Assembly: GCF_014635025.1 (NCBI RefSeq)
Contig: NZ_BMCE01000001.1
Location: 1,178,001-1,242,000 of the forward strand
Direction: 5' to 3'
DNA from: Fictibacillus barbaricus
Lineage (GTDB): Bacteria > Bacillota > Bacilli > Bacillales > Fictibacillaceae
Length of the DNA stretch: 64,000 bases
In this document: positions 25,340 to 33,859 of the stretch, piece after piece
Layout of the letters: the number at the start of each line of letters is the position of its first letter
Position numbering within the stretch: position 1 is the stretch's first letter
Notes under the pieces: model-generated
What the model was told of the DNA's origin: nothing
What the model saw: the letters and a program-made list of their open reading frames with translations, nothing else
Database searches by the model: none
Made by a program: the position numbers and the translations under genes

Positions 25340-28033
25340 ATGAGTTGGATAAAAAAATTAATGAATACGTTTTTTGATGATGAAAATGATGATGACTACT
25401 ACTATGAAGAGGAGCAAGAAGAACAACCTGTAAAAAAGAAGCGTTTTTCAGAAGAAAATAATGCAACATCTAAGACAAGACCTGCTGCTTTCACGAATAA
25501 TGGAAAGAGAACTGTCCAAACGAGTATACAGCATCCTGCTAAAATGCTGCATAAGTATCCTGAGAACGCACCGTTCCGCTTTCCTGTTATACCAGATGAA
25601 AAAACAATGAAGTCGTCCCCGCAGCGCCATACATATCAGCCTAGGGAAACCAGCCATTACAAGGAACCGGTTCGGCAAGAAAGGTCTTATCGAGAAGAAA
25701 GGTCAGTTCGGGAGGAAAGGCCGCAGAATCGCGAGAATAGAAGGTTGCCAGGCAAATCGCCCGACATGAATTCAGAGCAAAAACGGCCAGCTTTTAAGGC
25801 AACACATGTGCCATCTCCTGTTTATGGATTCGAAAGACGGGATAAAAATGCTGCTAAACAAACCAATGAGACTAAGGAAGTGTCTTCTGAAGTTAAATCA
25901 AGATTTACGCCAACAGATGTACCATCTCCTGTATATGGATTTGGTAAGAGAAAACCTGAGGGCATCCTATTTATAGGCAGAGATATCCCTCAGAAAGATT
26001 CGGTGACAGAAGAATTATTAAAAACGGTTGAAGAAACACTACCAGCTGGTGCTAAAGAAAAGTTAATCGCATTAGAAGAAAATAGAGAAATAATACCTTC
26101 TGATCTGCATGATTCGGCATGGAAACAAGAGCAGGAAATAGAACATGTTGCTGAAGCAGCTCCGCGTTTTAACGTTCAACAACCTGATGAGCAAATTCAG
26201 CAGCATTATACGCCTAATGAAGTTCGTACAGAATCGGAAATTGTACCTGACCAAATCCAGAAGCAAGAACAGGATCTTGCTGAAGAACCTTCACAAGGAA
26301 CAGAACCTATCTCTTCGAATGAAAGATTCAACGACGAGCTTCAGGTTCAAGAGCTGGACCAACTTGTAGAAGAAGTTGAAGAAAAAAAGGTATACAACGA
26401 TGAAAGCACTTTTGTAGAGGATGAACATAGAACAGCTTCTCCGCCAAAACGAGAGTCTGCCAAAAGTGGAGGGCAGTATGTTCCATTCAATGTCCTAATG
26501 CTTAAAAAGGATAGAAAAACATATGCCAATAAAGTACAGCCGCAACCAGAAAACAAACCAGCTGTACCTTCATTAAGAAATGATCAAGAAAAGGTTTCAA
26601 ATGGTGAAAATCAACTGTTCGTACCACTGTCTTTTCTAAACAAGGCTAAGGTGTCACTCGAAGATGATGATCTTTGGCTAAATGAACAGAGACAAACATT
26701 GCAGTCGACCCTTGATAATTTTAATGTGAACGCAAAAGTGGTTCATATGACAAAAGGGCCAGCGGTTACAAGATTTGAAGTACAACCTGCTCCGGGTGTA
26801 AAAGTTAACAAGATCACGAACTTAACAGATGATATCAAACTAAGTCTGGCCGCTCGCGACATTCGTATCGAGGCTCCGATACCAGGAAAGAACGCGATCG
26901 GTATTGAAGTGCCGAACCAGCATAGCAGAGCAGTCTTTCTGCGTGAGATCATAGAGCATGATGTTTTTAAGGAATCGGCTTCTTCCTTAACAGTTGCCCT
27001 TGGGTTGGACATTTCAGGAGCACCGGTTGTAACCGATCTGCAAAAGATGCCGCATGGATTAATTGCAGGAGCTACTGGTTCAGGTAAGAGTGTCTGTATC
27101 AACTCTATCCTAGTAAGCTTGCTATATAAAGCAAAGCCAGAGGATGTGAGATTATTGCTGGTAGACCCTAAAATGGTTGAACTTGCTCCATACAATCACA
27201 TACCACATCTAGTAACCCCTGTTATTACAGACGCAAAAGAAGCTACTGCCGCTTTGAAATGGGCAGTCGAAGAAATGGAAAGACGTTACGAAGAATTTGC
27301 AAAAACAGGCGTTCGAGAAATTAAACGATACAATCAAAAGATGGAAGAAGAGCGACACTATCAAAATAAGATGCCTTATATTGTGGTGGTGATCGATGAG
27401 CTTGCCGATTTGATGATGGTATCACCTCAAGAAGTCGAAGAAGCCATCTGCCGAATCGCACAAAAAGCTAGAGCATGCGGAATCCATTTGCTATTAGCTA
27501 CTCAGCGTCCATCAGTTGATGTTATAACGGGACTCATTAAAGCAAACGTACCAACACGAACAGCGTTTGCAGTTTCGTCAGCTATTGACTCGCGTACCAT
27601 CCTCGATATGAGCGGTGCTGAGCGATTATTAGGACGCGGGGACATGCTCTTTATGGAAAATGGATCGAATAAGGCTGTCCGGATACAAGGAACGTTTGTA
27701 TCAGATGAGGAAATTGAAGAAGTGACTCGATACGTAAAAGAAGAATATCAAACTGATTATCTTTTTACCCGCGAAGAGCTGATCCAGCATCAGCAAACTA
27801 CAGAAGTAGAAGATGAACTTTTTGAAGAGGCATGTTTTTATGTAATAGAAGTCGGTGCAGCCTCATCATCGAGTCTTCAACGCAGGTTTAGAATAGGCTA
27901 TAACCGTGCTGCCAGACTTGTAGATATGATGGAAGGCTTCGGCTTAGTATCAGAAGCGATGGGAAGCAAACCAAGGCATGTTCTTTTAACGCATGAAGAA
28001 CTGGAAAACCGTTTATATAGTCAAGTTGATTAA
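25340..28033 (+). CDS. sftA: Septum-associated DNA translocase SftA (YtpS)
   Basis: An 897-aa soluble FtsK/SpoIIIE-type ATPase without N-terminal membrane helices, which moves chromosomal DNA away from the closing division septum. The N-terminal 440 residues are low-complexity and charged, with an octamer VPSPVYGF repeated at 157-164 and 194-201. The motor domain has Walker A GATGSGKS (577-584) and Walker B with D686-E687 in VVVIDELAD. The C-terminal winged-helix gamma domain (about 822-890), which reads polar DNA sequences, is present. Slightly shorter than B. subtilis SftA (952 aa), the difference lying in the linker. Confidence 0.95.
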   Translation: MSWIKKLMNTFFDDENDDDYYYEEEQEEQPVKKKRFSEENNATSKTRPAAFTNNGKRTVQTSIQHPAKMLHKYPENAPFRFPVIPDEKTMKSSPQRHTYQPRETSHYKEPVRQERSYREERSVREERPQNRENRRLPGKSPDMNSEQKRPAFKATHVPSPVYGFERRDKNAAKQTNETKEVSSEVKSRFTPTDVPSPVYGFGKRKPEGILFIGRDIPQKDSVTEELLKTVEETLPAGAKEKLIALEENREIIPSDLHDSAWKQEQEIEHVAEAAPRFNVQQPDEQIQQHYTPNEVRTESEIVPDQIQKQEQDLAEEPSQGTEPISSNERFNDELQVQELDQLVEEVEEKKVYNDESTFVEDEHRTASPPKRESAKSGGQYVPFNVLMLKKDRKTYANKVQPQPENKPAVPSLRNDQEKVSNGENQLFVPLSFLNKAKVSLEDDDLWLNEQRQTLQSTLDNFNVNAKVVHMTKGPAVTRFEVQPAPGVKVNKITNLTDDIKLSLAARDIRIEAPIPGKNAIGIEVPNQHSRAVFLREIIEHDVFKESASSLTVALGLDISGAPVVTDLQKMPHGLIAGATGSGKSVCINSILVSLLYKAKPEDVRLLLVDPKMVELAPYNHIPHLVTPVITDAKEATAALKWAVEEMERRYEEFAKTGVREIKRYNQKMEEERHYQNKMPYIVVVIDELADLMMVSPQEVEEAICRIAQKARACGIHLLLATQRPSVDVITGLIKANVPTRTAFAVSSAIDSRTILDMSGAERLLGRGDMLFMENGSNKAVRIQGTFVSDEEIEEVTRYVKEEYQTDYLFTREELIQHQQTTEVEDELFEEACFYVIEVGAASSSSLQRRFRIGYNRAARLVDMMEGFGLVSEAMGSKPRHVLLTHEELENRLYSQVD

Positions 28034-28037
28034 TAGT

Positions 28038-28068
28038 AAGAGCTGGTAACGAAACCAGCTCTTTTCTT
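28038..28068 (+). terminator. sftA terminator
   Basis: Perfect 10-bp stem AAGAGCTGGT/ACCAGCTCTT (28038-28063), then TTCTTAT. Confidence 0.85.
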
Positions 28069-28090
28069 ATACGAATTTTTTAGGAACCTG

Positions 28091-28139
28091 ATTTCTATGG
28101 CTTTAACCGAAATTTAGATTTTTCGGCTAAAATAGAAAT
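28091..28139. repeat. Inverted repeat in the sftA-pncB gap
   Basis: ATTTCTAT (28091-28098) pairs with ATAGAAAT (28132-28139), and CCGAAA (28107-28112) with TTTCGG (28121-28126), giving a two-part cruciform or hairpin of 49 bases. No T-run follows. The rest of this 301-bp gap holds the sftA terminator and the pncB promoter and nothing else I can identify. Confidence 0.6.
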
Positions 28140-28245
28140 TATCAGCATTTTCCATTAGATTGCATTCTTCAACCCTTTTTGCTTTTTATCTGCCTGTTAA
28201 ATAGATCCGGACTCTATAGCAAAGGCTCATAACCAAATGATTTTC

Positions 28246-28274
28246 TTGAGTTATTGCACCTTGTCAGCTATTAT
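28246..28274 (+). promoter_or_regulatory. Probable sigma-A promoter of pncB
   Basis: TTGAGT (28246-28251), 17-bp spacer, TATTAT (28269-28274), 60 bp before the start codon. Confidence 0.5.
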
Positions 28275-28334
28275 AGTGTGGGGAATAGTTCCCTTCTGTT
28301 TTATACCATGGAAAAAGTCATGAGGAGTAAATAG

Positions 28335-29432
28335 ATGAAAGAAATAGAACTAAAGCTGCAAGGTAAGATCAAGCGGCTCACAAATAAAACATTTAAATTT
28401 GATGAACGAATCAAAGAGGGCTGGTTCTCTGCTGTATATTTTCTAAAAACATGTGAGATAGTAGAATCTTTTAAACCAGATAACATCGTAACGATGCAAT
28501 TCTTTCAAAAAAGCGAAGCCGTTCTGTGCGGTTCAGATGAAGCGATTGCACTTATAAAAACATTTGCGAAAGACCCAGATTCATTGGAGATTTACTCACT
28601 AAAAGATGGAGATAAAATCTCTCCATTCGAAACAGTGTTAACAATAAAGGGACCCTATCAGAACTTTGGTTTCTTAGAGGGAATGATTGATGGAATTCTA
28701 GCCAGAAGAACTTCAGTTGCAACGAATGTTTATAATGTAGTAAAAGCTGCGAGTAAATCAGGTGTTCAAAAGCCTGTAATCTTCATGGGTGATCGAGACG
28801 ATCATTTTGCCCAGCAAGCAGGAGATGGCTATGCTTCTTATATTGGAGGATCAACAGCTCAGGCTACACATGCGATGAACGAATGGTGGGGCAAAAAAGG
28901 CATGGGAACGATGCCTCACGCACTCATACAGATTTTTAACGGAGATATTGTTGAAGCTACGAAAGCTTATCATGCAAAATATCCAGAGGATGATTTGATC
29001 TCACTAGTTGATTATAACAATGATGTGATTACAGATGCCCTTAAAGTAGCCAGAGAGTTTGGGGAAACGCTAAAAGGGGTAAGGGTTGATACTTCAAGAA
29101 CAATGGTCGATCAATACTTTTTTAGAAATCCTGATGTGTTAGGTTCTTTTGATCCAAGAGGAGTAAACCCCGAATTAATCTTTGCTCTTCGAAAAGCGCT
29201 TGATGATGAAGGGTTTCACCATGTAAAAATCGTGGTGAGCGGCGGATTTAAAAAGGAACGAATCGAGCAGTTTGAGGAACAAAGAGTCCCTGTGGATATT
29301 TATGGCGTTGGAAGTAACCTGTTGAAAATTAACATAGGTTTTACAGGAGATAATGTAATGATGAATGATCAGCATCAAGCAAAAGCAGGCAGAATCTATC
29401 GTCATAACCCAAGGCTAGAGCTGGTAGAGTAG
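28335..29432 (+). CDS. pncB: Nicotinate phosphoribosyltransferase
   Basis: A 365-aa phosphoribosyltransferase-fold enzyme that converts nicotinate and PRPP to nicotinate mononucleotide for NAD salvage. Recognisable elements are FFQKSEAVLCG, the region GMIDGILARRTSVATN, FMGDRDDHF, the STAQATHAM block and the C-terminal phosphate-binding VYGVGSNLL. This is the short archaeal-type NAPRTase (about 360 aa) rather than the 480-490 aa form of B. subtilis PncB. It stands alone between two intergenic gaps, a lineage-specific gene at this site. Confidence 0.85.
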   Translation: MKEIELKLQGKIKRLTNKTFKFDERIKEGWFSAVYFLKTCEIVESFKPDNIVTMQFFQKSEAVLCGSDEAIALIKTFAKDPDSLEIYSLKDGDKISPFETVLTIKGPYQNFGFLEGMIDGILARRTSVATNVYNVVKAASKSGVQKPVIFMGDRDDHFAQQAGDGYASYIGGSTAQATHAMNEWWGKKGMGTMPHALIQIFNGDIVEATKAYHAKYPEDDLISLVDYNNDVITDALKVAREFGETLKGVRVDTSRTMVDQYFFRNPDVLGSFDPRGVNPELIFALRKALDDEGFHHVKIVVSGGFKKERIEQFEEQRVPVDIYGVGSNLLKINIGFTGDNVMMNDQHQAKAGRIYRHNPRLELVE

Positions 29433-29537
29433 GGATATCATGATTTTTTGAGAAGTTGGGCAAAATAGGTAAGTATAGAGTAGAACGGTCTATTAGATGT
29501 TTATCATTTGGCTATCATGGTGATGAGACTCCAACTT

Positions 29538-29546
29538 TGCTATAAT
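29538..29546 (+). promoter_or_regulatory. Extended -10 promoter of murC
   Basis: TG-C-TATAAT, a perfect extended -10, about 115 bp before the murC ATG; no clear -35. The implied leader carries only a weak GATTC/GAATC hairpin. Confidence 0.55.
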
Positions 29547-29660
29547 GATTCAAGTATTCCGAATCAAGCCTGAATGTGCATAAATAACCAAACCATACAT
29601 CAGGCATATAATAATACAAATAGGCCTTTTAGAAGGTGTTCTTTTTGTGGAGGGCTATAC

Positions 29661-30968
29661 ATGACAAAATACCATTTTATTGGAATTAAAGGGACAGGAA
29701 TGAGCCCGCTGGCACAAATCCTTCATGACATTGGTCATGATGTACAAGGATCTGATATTGAACAACATATCTTTACACAAGCAGCACTTGAAGAAAAAAA
29801 AATTCCGGTATTACCGTTTGACAAAAATAACGTACAAGAGGATCAAACAATTATCGCCGGCAACGCATTTGGTGAGCAGCATGAAGAGATTCAAGCTGCC
29901 AATGAAAAGAACATACCTATTCATAGATATCACCATTTCCTAGGAGAGTTCTTATCTAACTTTACTTCTATTGCTGTTACAGGTTCTCATGGAAAAACTT
30001 CGACAACCGGATTGCTAGCACATGTAGTAGGTGCAGCAAAGCCTACATCTTATTTAATCGGAGATGGAACTGGGAAAGGAAGCAAAGGCAGCGAATATTT
30101 TGTGTTTGAGGCGTGTGAATATCGCAGACATTTTCTTTCGTATGAGCCTGATTATGCGATTATTACAAACATTGATTTTGATCACCCTGATTACTTCTCT
30201 GACATAAAAGATGTTATCAGTGCCTTTCAATCAATGGCCATGCAGGTTAAGAAAGCGATCATCGCATGTGGTGATGATGCAAATCTTCAGGAAATTCATG
30301 CACAGGTTCCGGTTGTGTTTTACGGTTTCGGTGACCATAATGATTTCCAAGCTAAAAACATTCAGCGTGGAGATGAAGGTACAACGTTTGATGTATTTGT
30401 AAGAAACACGTTTTATGGAACGTTTCAGATCCCAGGGTATGGCACACATAATGTGTTGAATGCACTTGCTGTTATTGCAATCTGTCACTACGAGGCACTG
30501 CCGATGGATATTATTAAAGAACAGTTAAAGACTTTTACAGGGGTAAAAAGACGGTTTTCTGAAAAGTCTATCGGTGATCAGATCTTAATTGATGATTATG
30601 CTCACCACCCAACAGAAATTAAAGTAACGATAGAGGCTACTAAGTATAAATATAAAAATCGTGAAGTAGTGGCTATATTCCAGCCTCATACCTTCACAAG
30701 GACGAAAACATTTTTAGATGAGTTTGCTGAGAGCTTAAGTGAAGCAGATCACGTTTATCTTTGTGACATATTCGGTTCTGCAAGAGAGAATGCAGGAAAT
30801 CTTTCGATCGAAAATCTTAAAGAAAAAATTCCGAACGCAGAGCTGATCTCTGAAGATAACGTTGATGTACTCAAGAAGTATAACGATGGTGTGTTATTAT
30901 TCATGGGAGCTGGAGATATCCAGAAATTCCAGAGAGCTTACGAAGAAACTCTGACAGCAACTCCATAA
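29661..30968 (+). CDS. murC: UDP-N-acetylmuramate-L-alanine ligase MurC
   Basis: A 435-aa Mur ligase that adds L-alanine to UDP-MurNAc, the first amino acid of the peptidoglycan stem. The N-terminal Rossmann motif [11 protein letters not shown] is at 8-18, the ATP-binding GSHGKT at 108-113 with K112, and the central [10 protein letters not shown] motif at about 310. Start chosen at ATG 29661 (ribosome site GTGGAGGG); the frame is open upstream but the extra residues are not Mur-like. Length and position after sftA match Bacillus MurC. Confidence 0.95.
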   Translation: MTKYHFIGIKGTGMSPLAQILHDIGHDVQGSDIEQHIFTQAALEEKKIPVLPFDKNNVQEDQTIIAGNAFGEQHEEIQAANEKNIPIHRYHHFLGEFLSNFTSIAVTGSHGKTSTTGLLAHVVGAAKPTSYLIGDGTGKGSKGSEYFVFEACEYRRHFLSYEPDYAIITNIDFDHPDYFSDIKDVISAFQSMAMQVKKAIIACGDDANLQEIHAQVPVVFYGFGDHNDFQAKNIQRGDEGTTFDVFVRNTFYGTFQIPGYGTHNVLNALAVIAICHYEALPMDIIKEQLKTFTGVKRRFSEKSIGDQILIDDYAHHPTEIKVTIEATKYKYKNREVVAIFQPHTFTRTKTFLDEFAESLSEADHVYLCDIFGSARENAGNLSIENLKEKIPNAELISEDNVDVLKKYNDGVLLFMGAGDIQKFQRAYEETLTATP

Positions 30969-30969
30969 T

Positions 30970-31013
30970 AAAAGGGTCTGGCTTAGAATTTAAAAGTCGG
31001 ACCCTTATTTTTT
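30970..31013 (+). terminator. murC terminator
   Basis: AAGGGTCTG (30972-30980) pairs with CGGACCCTT (30998-31006), one G-U pair, followed by ATTTTTT. Confidence 0.85.
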
Positions 31014-31037
31014 AGATGAAAGTGAACACATCAAAAT

Positions 31038-31150
31038 AATTTCACGGTAATCTTGATTTTATCCACAAAAGATTAGAAAATATCCAGACAAAAGAGCAAT
31101 AATTCCACGATATTTTTTATTTATCCGATTATCGACAAAATTTATCCAAA
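31038..31150. repeat. Array of six DnaA-box-like 9-mers at 20-21 bp spacing
   Basis: Nine-mers related to the DnaA box begin at 31038, 31059, 31080, 31101, 31121 and 31142: AATTTCACG, TTATCCACA, ATATCCAGA, AATTCCACG, TTATCCGAT and TTATCCAAA. The second is a perfect consensus box, the last matches 8 of 9; the others are weaker. Spacing is 21, 21, 21, 20 and 21 bp, about two helical turns, all in the same orientation. The array fills the AT-rich gap between the murC terminator and the terminator of the convergent aminopeptidase gene, so it should be little transcribed. Confidence 0.55.
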
Positions 31151-31157
31151 TCCCAAT

Positions 31158-31202
31158 CAAAAAAATAGACCCACAAAGCCGATATCTGACTTTATGGGTC
31201 TC
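31158..31202 (-). terminator. Terminator of the M29 aminopeptidase gene
   Basis: AGACCCA and CTTT-A-TGGGTCT arms (31167-31201) form a 11-bp stem with one mismatch; read leftward it is followed by ATTTTTTTG. Confidence 0.82.
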
Positions 31203-31208
31203 TTTGTT

Positions 31209-32321
31209 TTACTTCAAGTTCTCCGGATTTAATTGCTCTAGTTCAGGCAGTACGAATACACCGTCTTTACGGATTAATACATCATCAAAGTAGATCTCTC
31301 CGCCGCCGTAATCAGGACGCTGAATCATAACCATATCCCAATGAATGTTTGATTCATTTCCGTTGTAAGCTTCTTCATACGCTTGACCTGGAGTAAAGTG
31401 GAAGCTTCCATCAATTTTCTCATCAAACAAAATATCTTTCATTGGATGCTTGATGAACGGGTTAACCCCGATTGCAAATTCCCCAACATAACGAGAACCT
31501 TCGTCTGTATCAAAGATCTTGTTAATACGTTCAGAATCATTTGCAGTAGCTTTTACAATTTTCCCGTTTTCAAACGTTAACTGTACATTTTCAAACGTAA
31601 AACCATTATAAGGAGATGGTGTATTGTAAGAGATGGTTCCGTTTACAGAATCTTTTACTGGTGCTGTAAATACTTCTCCGTCAGGAATGTTGTTTTGACC
31701 AGAACATTTGATAGAAGGGATATCTTTGATTGAGAAGGATAGATCAGTTCCTGGTCCTGTAATTCTGACCTTATCTGTTTTATCCATCAGATCTTTTAAA
31801 GCGGTCATGGCATCATCCATTTTACCGTAGTCAAGGTTGCAAACTTCAAAATAAAAGTCTTCAAAAGCTTCTGTACTCATGCTTGCTGATTGTGCCATAG
31901 AAGCGTTCGGATAGCGAAGAACACACCATTTTGTTTTCTTGATACGGATCTTGCGGTGCATAGCAAAAATAGTTTTCTCGTATAGAGCCATTTTTTCAGA
32001 CGGCACATCAGACATTTCATTTATGTTGTCTCCCGAACGCAGACCGATGTATGCATCCATCTGACTCATAAGATCACCTTCGTGTTTTGCAATGATCTCC
32101 ATTTGTTCTTCTGTTGCTTGTGTATACTGAGCACGCATAACAGAATGATCTTTTAACAATACAAATGGATATCCGCCAGCTGCATATGCCTCTTGAACAA
32201 GAGCGTTTACTAACTCTTTTTGAAGGCCAAAGTTCTCAATAAGTACTTTTTCGCCTTTTTGCAGGTTCACTGAGTATGTAATCAAATTTTTTGCAAGTTG
32301 TTGAATTCTTGGATCTCTCAT
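31209..32321 (-). CDS. ampS: M29-family aminopeptidase (AmpS-like)
   Basis: A 370-aa cytoplasmic metallo-aminopeptidase of the thermophilic aminopeptidase family M29. The N-terminus (DPRIQQLAKNLITYSVNLQKGEKVLIEN) and the C-terminal GGEIYFDDVLIRKDGVFV are characteristic, and conserved glutamates and histidines occur around EFAIGVNP and NIHWDMV. It removes N-terminal residues from peptides with broad specificity. Slightly shorter than typical M29 enzymes (about 410 aa). Leftward, convergent with murC, divergent from ytxG. In B. subtilis ampS lies elsewhere, so its place here is lineage-specific. Confidence 0.85.
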   Translation of the reverse strand: MRDPRIQQLAKNLITYSVNLQKGEKVLIENFGLQKELVNALVQEAYAAGGYPFVLLKDHSVMRAQYTQATEEQMEIIAKHEGDLMSQMDAYIGLRSGDNINEMSDVPSEKMALYEKTIFAMHRKIRIKKTKWCVLRYPNASMAQSASMSTEAFEDFYFEVCNLDYGKMDDAMTALKDLMDKTDKVRITGPGTDLSFSIKDIPSIKCSGQNNIPDGEVFTAPVKDSVNGTISYNTPSPYNGFTFENVQLTFENGKIVKATANDSERINKIFDTDEGSRYVGEFAIGVNPFIKHPMKDILFDEKIDGSFHFTPGQAYEEAYNGNESNIHWDMVMIQRPDYGGGEIYFDDVLIRKDGVFVLPELEQLNPENLK

Positions 32322-32396
32322 ATTGAAGAAGCCCCCTACATGTATTTATTATCTTCTTTATTTTAACTTAATTTAAATAATTTGTAATGTTCTAGA

Positions 32397-32426
32397 AAAG
32401 GAATTTAGTGATTAAACAAAGAATAG
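32397..32426 (+). promoter_or_regulatory. Sigma-H-type promoter of ytxGHJ
   Basis: AAAGGAATT (32397-32405), exactly 12 bp, AAAGAATAG (32418-32426), a close match to the sigma-H consensus (RnAGGAwWW-N12-RnnGAATww). The B. subtilis ytxGHJ operon (csb40) is known to use sigma-H. Confidence 0.7.
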
Positions 32427-32438
32427 TTAATAAAACAC

Positions 32439-32464
32439 GTTTTCTTTGATAAAAACTCGGGAAA
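32439..32464 (+). promoter_or_regulatory. Sigma-B-type promoter of ytxGHJ
   Basis: GTTTTC (32439-32444), 14-bp spacer, GGGAAA (32459-32464). The match to GTTTaa/GGGtAT is partial, but the position, downstream of the sigma-H-type site, is like the dual arrangement known for B. subtilis ytxGHJ. Confidence 0.5.
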
Positions 32465-32499
32465 AAGCAATAATATACTTTCAGGAGGTGTCTCGTATA

Positions 32500-32955
32500 A
32501 TGGAGATCATTATTTCAATCAGTGTAGCTATCATTGCAGTTGCATTTGTCGTACTCGTTTATTTTTTGTCAAGAGCTCTAAAGTCCTTGCAAATTACCCT
32601 CGATAATGTCGCGGTAACGCTTGGAAGTCTGGAAAAACAACTCGACGGCGTGACGCGCGAGACAACCGATTTGTTACATAAAACAAACCAGTTAGCCGAG
32701 GATGTTCAAAAGAAATCAGATTCTCTAAACCATGTTTTTTCAGCAGTACAGGATTTCGGTCAATCTGTTCAAAAGGTGAACCAATCTGTCCGCAAAGTTA
32801 CAGACCAGATAACGGTTGAAACAGAGCGACAGTCTAAGCAAATATCGCAAGCGGTTCAATGGGGGAATGCAGCATTGAATTTATGGGAGAAATACAAACT
32901 CAAAAAATCCAATGTTGAAACAGCAACAAACCAATATTCCAGAGGAGGAGTGTAA
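32500..32955 (+). CDS. ytxG: YtxG, DUF948 general stress protein
   Basis: A 151-aa protein with one N-terminal transmembrane helix (IIISISVAIIAVAFVVLVYFL, residues 3-23) and a long amphipathic coiled coil after it, as in the DUF948 family. Start is ATG 32500, nine bases after CAGGAGGTG; upstream in-frame codons have no ribosome site. Its stop codon touches the ytxH start. B. subtilis YtxG (143 aa) is a sigma-B/sigma-H induced protein of unknown biochemical role. Confidence 0.88.
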   Translation: MEIIISISVAIIAVAFVVLVYFLSRALKSLQITLDNVAVTLGSLEKQLDGVTRETTDLLHKTNQLAEDVQKKSDSLNHVFSAVQDFGQSVQKVNQSVRKVTDQITVETERQSKQISQAVQWGNAALNLWEKYKLKKSNVETATNQYSRGGV

Positions 32956-33372
32956 ATGAGCAACAATAACAATCAAAATATTGACAGCAAAGATTTTATG
33001 ATCGGTGCTCTTGTTGGTGGTATGTTAGGAGCGGCTGCTGCATTATTATTAGCGCCAAAGGCTGGTAAGGAACTTCGAAGCGATCTTAACGAACAGGCAG
33101 TTTATTTAAAGGATAAAAGTAACGAGATCTCTCACTTGGCTCGTGAAAAATCCTCAAATATTGTTCGTACTGTATCTGAGCAATCTAATCAAGTAGCTAC
33201 TAAAGTAAAAGACTTAACATCAAATCTTCGCAAGGACATCGATAAGTGGCGATCCAAAGAAGAAGAAAATGCATCTGAACTATATGGTGAAATTTCTGAC
33301 GATCTTCAGGAAGAAAGGCAATTAGATTATGATCCTGCAAATGAGCAGGAATTAGTAGAGCAAAAATATTGA
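32956..33372 (+). CDS. ytxH: YtxH general stress protein
   Basis: A 138-aa protein of the YtxH family: glycine/alanine-rich membrane segment at about 15-35 (MIGALVGGMLGAAAALLLAP) followed by KAGKELRSDL and a charged helical tail that could form a coiled coil. It starts directly after the ytxG stop with site AGAGGAGG. Middle gene of the stress operon ytxGHJ. Biochemical function unknown. Confidence 0.88.
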   Translation: MSNNNNQNIDSKDFMIGALVGGMLGAAAALLLAPKAGKELRSDLNEQAVYLKDKSNEISHLAREKSSNIVRTVSEQSNQVATKVKDLTSNLRKDIDKWRSKEEENASELYGEISDDLQEERQLDYDPANEQELVEQKY

Positions 33373-33454
33373 TAAGTATAGTCTGTATATGAAAAGATAA
33401 GAAAAAGAACTCGTTTCTTTTTCTTTTCTTTTTATTATGGAGGTAGATAACGAT

Positions 33455-33793
33455 ATGGCACTTATTCAACTGCAAAACGAACAAGATTGGAACTTGGTAA
33501 AAGAACAAAAGAACCGTATCATGATCATGAAGAACAGCACAACATGTCCAGTGAGTCATGAGGCGTTTAAGCAATATCAAAAGTTTGCGTCTGAAAATGA
33601 AAACGAAACAATTTATTACTTGAATGTTCAAGATGCAAGGCCACTTTCTAATCTACTAGCAGAGCAAACGGGAGTAAAGCATGAATCACCACAAGTATTA
33701 ATATTTGAAGGTGATACAGTCGTTTGGCATGATTCTCATTGGAACATTACAAACAAAAAACTTGCTGAGGCAAATCAAAAAACAAAAGCGTAG
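33455..33793 (+). CDS. ytxJ: YtxJ bacilliredoxin-like protein
   Basis: A 112-aa thioredoxin-fold protein with the single active cysteine motif TTCPVS (about 29-34), as expected for the monothiol YtxJ family that is linked to bacillithiol-dependent redox control. The start is ATG 33455, ten bases after GGAGGT; an in-frame ATG at 33437 overlaps that ribosome site and is rejected. Third gene of ytxGHJ, separated from ytxH by 82 bp. Confidence 0.88.
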   Translation: MALIQLQNEQDWNLVKEQKNRIMIMKNSTTCPVSHEAFKQYQKFASENENETIYYLNVQDARPLSNLLAEQTGVKHESPQVLIFEGDTVVWHDSHWNITNKKLAEANQKTKA

Positions 33794-33815
33794 CAGGGAC
33801 ACCCTGCTGCGCTTT
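33787..33815. terminator. Bidirectional terminator after ytxJ
   Basis: AGCGTAGCAGGG pairs with CCCTGCTGCGCT (12 positions, one mismatch/G-U), with A-run before and TTTTCTTTT after. It includes the ytxJ stop codon and can also end the leftward small ORF at 33860-33967. Confidence 0.88.
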
Positions 33816-33859
33816 TCTTTTAAACAAGAACTTCAATCTTAAGAGTCAAGTGATTATCT

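Noticed and set aside
26743-27195. A 150-codon open frame on the minus strand opposite sftA
   Set aside because: It lies wholly inside the conserved motor domain of sftA, has no ribosome site and its translation is Ser/Pro/Thr-rich, typical of an antisense shadow.
33200-33631. A 143-codon minus-strand frame opposite ytxH and ytxJ
   Set aside because: Antisense to two well-supported genes; hydrophobic low-complexity translation and no ribosome site.
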